The notes under the pieces were generated by a model. The model had not been told where the DNA came from and made no database searches. It saw nothing but the letters and a program-made list of their open reading frames with translations. Of a stretch of 64,000 nucleotides of DNA, positions 60,712 through 64,000 are shown piece by piece. The stretch lies in the NCBI GenBank assembly GCA_014871385.1, contig CM026423.1:4592408-4656407 (forward strand). The letters run 5' to 3'. Within the stretch, counting starts at the first letter, position 1, and each line of letters begins with the position of its first letter. The DNA is from Ceratodon purpureus (Eukaryota > Streptophyta > Bryopsida > Pseudoditrichales > Ditrichaceae). The position numbers and the translations under genes are program-made.

Positions 60712-62650
60712 ATGGAGCGGATGCTCCCGGAGCTCGAGGATTTGGAGAAGCGGGGGCTGTTCAGCAAGCAGGAGCTCAAGGAGATTGTGCGCCAGTGACG
60801 GGATTTTGAGTATTTGCTGAAGCGTCATTCCGCGCTCAAGCAGGACTTTCTGCGTTACGTGGATTATGAGACGCAACTGAAGTCTGCTCGCAAGGAGCGC
60901 CAGGAGGTTGGTTTCTGTGATGGTTTGGAGATGCAAGCATTGGCGGTTGAATTATGAGGTTTGGGAGGTCATGGCATTGCGGTTGTTTAGTGCTGAGTAT
61001 TTTTGTTATGGGTTGGAATTGGGGTTCGGTTATATGTAGAGATCTTCGGACCAAGGGAGAGGGCTGGAAGTCGTCGATTTGCGATCGGAGTAGTGCTATG
61101 CGCATTATGTTGATATATGAGCGCACTGTGACGAAATTCAAAGGGCACTGTGACGAAATTCAAAGGTGAGTTTGGATGTTGACGTCCTGAAGTTTATTGC
61201 CTGTATTGTTAGGGTCTACTTTTGATTGGTTATTAATCTTTTGGTTTGCTATCACGTGCTGGCCTTGTTGCATTTTTTTGACCGGTTGTATGTGCGTGAG
61301 GTAGATGGTGATTGCTTAGAAATGCACTTACTTTGTTAGAAGTGACCACGTGTTGTGTGATTGGAGTGGGATATTGACTATTGGCTCCTTTGCTCTTGTA
61401 GGTGTTACTGAAGGCAATTCAATTGCATCCAGCTGTGCCAGGATTGTGGATTTATGCAGCAGTATTGGAGGCTGAACAGAACTCAAATGTTACTGCAGCC
61501 ACGGCGCTTATGCAACAGGGACTCCGAGCGTGTCCGAAGTCTGATTTTATGGCTCGAGTATTTTCGCATGGAGTTCATTTTTGCAGAAAAAGTGAAGGCT
61601 AGAAGGTTGGTTTTAGTCATTAGTACACCAGAAATCCTGCAATTACAGAGGCAGGCGAGGATGGTGATGACGGTGATATGTCGAAGTCAGAAACGGATGG
61701 AGATGAAGTGAAAGGGAAAGCCACTGTATCTCATGTTGCAGTGAGTTGTAAGATTGCCCAAGTCATATATAGGAAAGCAATCTCTGAGATACTAGACAAC
61801 CTTAGGTTTCGACAAAGGTTTCTAGAGATTCTTGAAAGCATTGATGTGGAGAAGTTGATGGTACTGGAAGGTGAAATATATGACGGTATCAGAGAGCGCT
61901 TTGTCACAGATGAAGATAGTTGGGCTTGGCTTGCAAGACGTCAATTTGTCAAAGCCGAAAGCAAGGGCATGGATATTATTGAGTGTAGGAAGGATGCTAC
62001 CAAGGTAGAACATGTTTTTCTACTCCTTTCCAGTTCGTTTGTCTCATTCTAATATCACTAGATTGCCACAATAGTTAAGGTATGACCTGTCATCCCTGTA
62101 ATATGTTATGGAACCTGGACGTTTATACATAGTATATCAATTTGTGTTCCTGGTTTGGATAGGGCCTCAGGAGTTCCTGTAATTGACTAATGATTTGATG
62201 GTTTGTACAGGTATACGATGAAGCCCTTCAATCTGTCAACTCAGCACGCATGTACGAACTGTATGCTGAATTTTTGATAGGGAACTTAGAATGTGACGAT
62301 CAACACTTGGAAGCTGATGATCTCGCAAGTGAAAATGGTCAAACGAGTACTTTGGATCAATCTGCCAAAACTTTGCTTAAATTATACATACGCGCCAAAG
62401 CATCCGGTGTCAAGAGTGAGACACTCGCACAAGGTCAAGCAGGCCTTCTGTCGCGGCTGGGGAACATCGATTTGGCTAGAGAAGCTGTAGAAGTCTCTTG
62501 CAATGAGAGTGATTCAACGTGTAGATCAGCAAGAATCTCGACGCTTCTTCTTTCCTTGGAGACTAAACGTGGACCAGTGAGAAGAAACTCGACAGTTCTG
62601 AGCAGCAGCTTGCTAAGCTTCGAAAGGCATCGTTAAAGTCTATTTGTAAT
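60712..62650 (+). pseudogene. UTP6: UTP6 (U3 snoRNP-associated HAT-repeat protein) pseudogene
   Basis: UTP6 belongs to the nucleolar small-subunit processome for 18S rRNA maturation. The start MERMLPELEDLEKRGLFSKQELKEIVRQ (ATG 60712) is typical, but the next codon, normally Arg, is TGA at 60796-60798, after which DFEYLLKRHSALKQDF continues in frame. The next exon has a 22-bp tandem duplication (61123-61165). The exon from 61402 (VLLKAIQLHPAVPGLWIYAAVLEAEQN) shifts frame near 61545; LEYFRMEFIFAEKVKARR continues in another frame. Exons at 61660-62005 and 62212-62570 carry the C-terminal HAT region (AQVIYRKAISEI, YDEALQSV...YELYAEFL), followed by another frame change at about 62575. Four lesions make a functional product very unlikely. 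Introns are kept, so the copy arose from genomic DNA, not from mRNA. Confidence 0.82.
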
Positions 62651-62780
62651 AAAGTCTTCACATCAGTTGGTATTGTAGTAGAACTGTCCTTGAATCGTTT
62701 GGTAACTTTATCCATAGGTTTAGAGCCTTTCAGTTTCCTTTTACCGCTATGATCTAATTCGTGGTGTTTATCGTTTGCAG

Positions 62781-63727
62781 ATTGCTTCTTTGACATTGAT
62801 GAAGGATCATGAGCGTCTTGATCTGCTCAAGGAGATTGGAGGCACTCGTGTATACGAAGAGCGCAGGAAGGAGAGCTTGAAGATCATGGTGGATACAGGC
62901 ACGGAACAATTTGTCGATTTGATGTGATGAGTCTTGTTTTTTAGACGATCATTTCTGGAGTATCTGCGCTGTTTCATCCCATATATATATTTTGTCTCAT
63001 GGCAGACTGAATTTTAATATACGCTTTTGACTCCTCAAAGTCTTGGCCCATCAAAGCTGACACTCTCAATGTGTAACTCTACAGAAAATAGAAGAAAGCA
63101 AATTATTGAGGTGGTCCAGTACATTGAGGAGAGGCTGAAAGAGCTTGATGAGGAGAAGGAAGAGCTCAAAAAGTATCAGCAGCTGGACAAGCAACGGAGA
63201 TCTTTACAGTACACTATCTTCGAAAAAGAACTTCTCGACACTAGGCAAAAACTTGAGGAGGTTTGTCCATGCCGTCTTTCCATCCATATCTGTGTTATAA
63301 GCCCTCGCCTAGTCTGTTGCTGGGAGTTCGCCGCACGTGGAATATTCATATGCCCTTAGGACAGTTCCTTCTTGCCTGCAAAGTTTCGGTTTTATATTTA
63401 GAATGAATTATGTCATGTATGGACAGTATGTTCTTGTGGCTACCTTTGAATCTAGGTTACAACTTTGGTGATCACGTACAGATTGAGGAGTCTCGAGCAA
63501 GGGTCTCTGAGAAGTCGACTGAAATGCACAACACTGTGGTTGAGGCTCATGAAAAGTCCAAGAATTTGGAGAAGGAGCTGAAAGCTTTGAATAAAGAGCT
63601 GCAGCCTTTGTTGAAAGAGAAAGAAGCTGCAGAACGTCAGAAAACAGAGGCTTCGAGTTTTTATGCAAAGAAGGAACTGGATGTGAGAGATGTTGAAGAT
63701 CGAATGCGAGCAGAAGGACGAACACAG
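62781..63727 (+). pseudogene. SMC3: SMC3 (cohesin ATPase) internal fragment, 5'-truncated
   Basis: SMC3 is a cohesin ring subunit. Three exons encode the stretch after the N-terminal ATPase lobe and the start of the coiled coil: 62781-62898 ([21 protein letters not shown]), 63085-63260 (RRKQIIEVVQYIEERLKELDEEKEE) and 63482-63727 (SEKSTEMHN, then a long coiled coil). The Walker A part that should precede this is absent; upstream is the UTP6 pseudogene. The frame between the first two exons is kept only if the first uses a GC donor (ACAG then gcacgg); otherwise it runs into TGA at about 62926. The fragment may continue beyond the window. Best read as a captured or duplicated gene piece; a live gene whose 5' exons lie elsewhere is not possible in this orientation. 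Confidence 0.7.
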
Positions 63728-64000
63728 GTGATTCCAAACACTTCTAATACGCCACAACTAATGATCAGTGAATCTCCATTGTTTCAATTTGACTTCGCAT
63801 GAATCATCATGTAACATGCTGTAGATTGAGGGAATACTGTGTATGTTCGTGGAACACTGTGTATGTTACATTGTCGGTACTCACTGCTGTGTTGTGATTT
63901 GGTGATTTTTGTGATTGTCACTTCTCATATATTAGATTGTCACATCTCATGATGAGTTATTAATGGCGATGTGATGCACTGATCCTCAATTGTGATCTCG
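63728..64000. other. Non-coding end of the window
   Basis: Follows the donor after the third SMC3-like exon. Probably intron or spacer. A short near-repeat of ATGTTCGTGGAACACTGTGT occurs at about 63840-63870. No exon seen. Confidence 0.4.

Overview
The window is nuclear DNA of a land plant. Genes are intron-rich and GC-balanced, set in very AT-rich intergenic DNA. Plant-type proteins include an organellar RNase J with a C-terminal trihelix-like domain, an APD-type RING membrane protein and a NAC alpha chain. A long piggyBac-type transposase gene, uncommon in seed plants, together with the base composition suggests a bryophyte or another seed-free plant. The species cannot be fixed from the sequence alone.

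Layout. 1-2.4 kb: AT-rich spacer. 2.7-4.6 kb: NAC alpha (4 exons, 209 aa). 5.5-11.7 kb: RNase J (18 exons, 967 aa). 13-19 kb: AT-rich DNA holding a Stowaway-like MITE and a small minus-strand STI1/DP-domain gene. 19.1-37.6 kb: a large, apparently undescribed mobile element bounded by inverted repeats. 40.2-41.4 kb: an intronless rhomboid-family gene lacking all its catalytic residues. 42-48 kb: AT-rich spacer with simple repeats and a broken subtilase fragment. 48.3-52.0 kb: APD-like RING protein (10 exons, 460 aa). 53.4-59.7 kb: piggyBac-type transposase gene (9 exons, 1556 aa). 60.7-64 kb: a UTP6 pseudogene running directly into a 5'-truncated SMC3 fragment.

The main discovery is the 18.5-kb element. 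Its ends are inverted repeats of about 29 bp with 27 matches. On the minus strand it carries a multi-exon gene for a DDE-type transposase of the kind annotated DUF7869. On the plus strand it carries a seven-exon gene whose exons join without a break into 1540 aa. That protein has a ParB-like GGQH motif, a degenerate DNA-methyltransferase-like SAM motif, and a C-terminal plant-type NIF/FCP HAD domain. A second, nucleophile-less HAD gene lies near the right end.

About 36 copies of one 20-bp perfect palindrome, GATCGTAGGATCCTACGATC, fill the introns and spacers of the element and avoid every coding exon. Within most clusters they recur every 56-60 bp (66 or 92 bp in two). The spacers diverge while the palindromes stay intact, sometimes by paired compensating changes. 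This looks like a set of binding or processing sites kept by selection or copying, possibly read by the element's own ParB/methylase-like protein or transposase. That last link is inference.

Exon coordinates were derived by hand from GT-AG sites and reading-frame continuity. Functional calls rest on recognised motifs, not on database searches.
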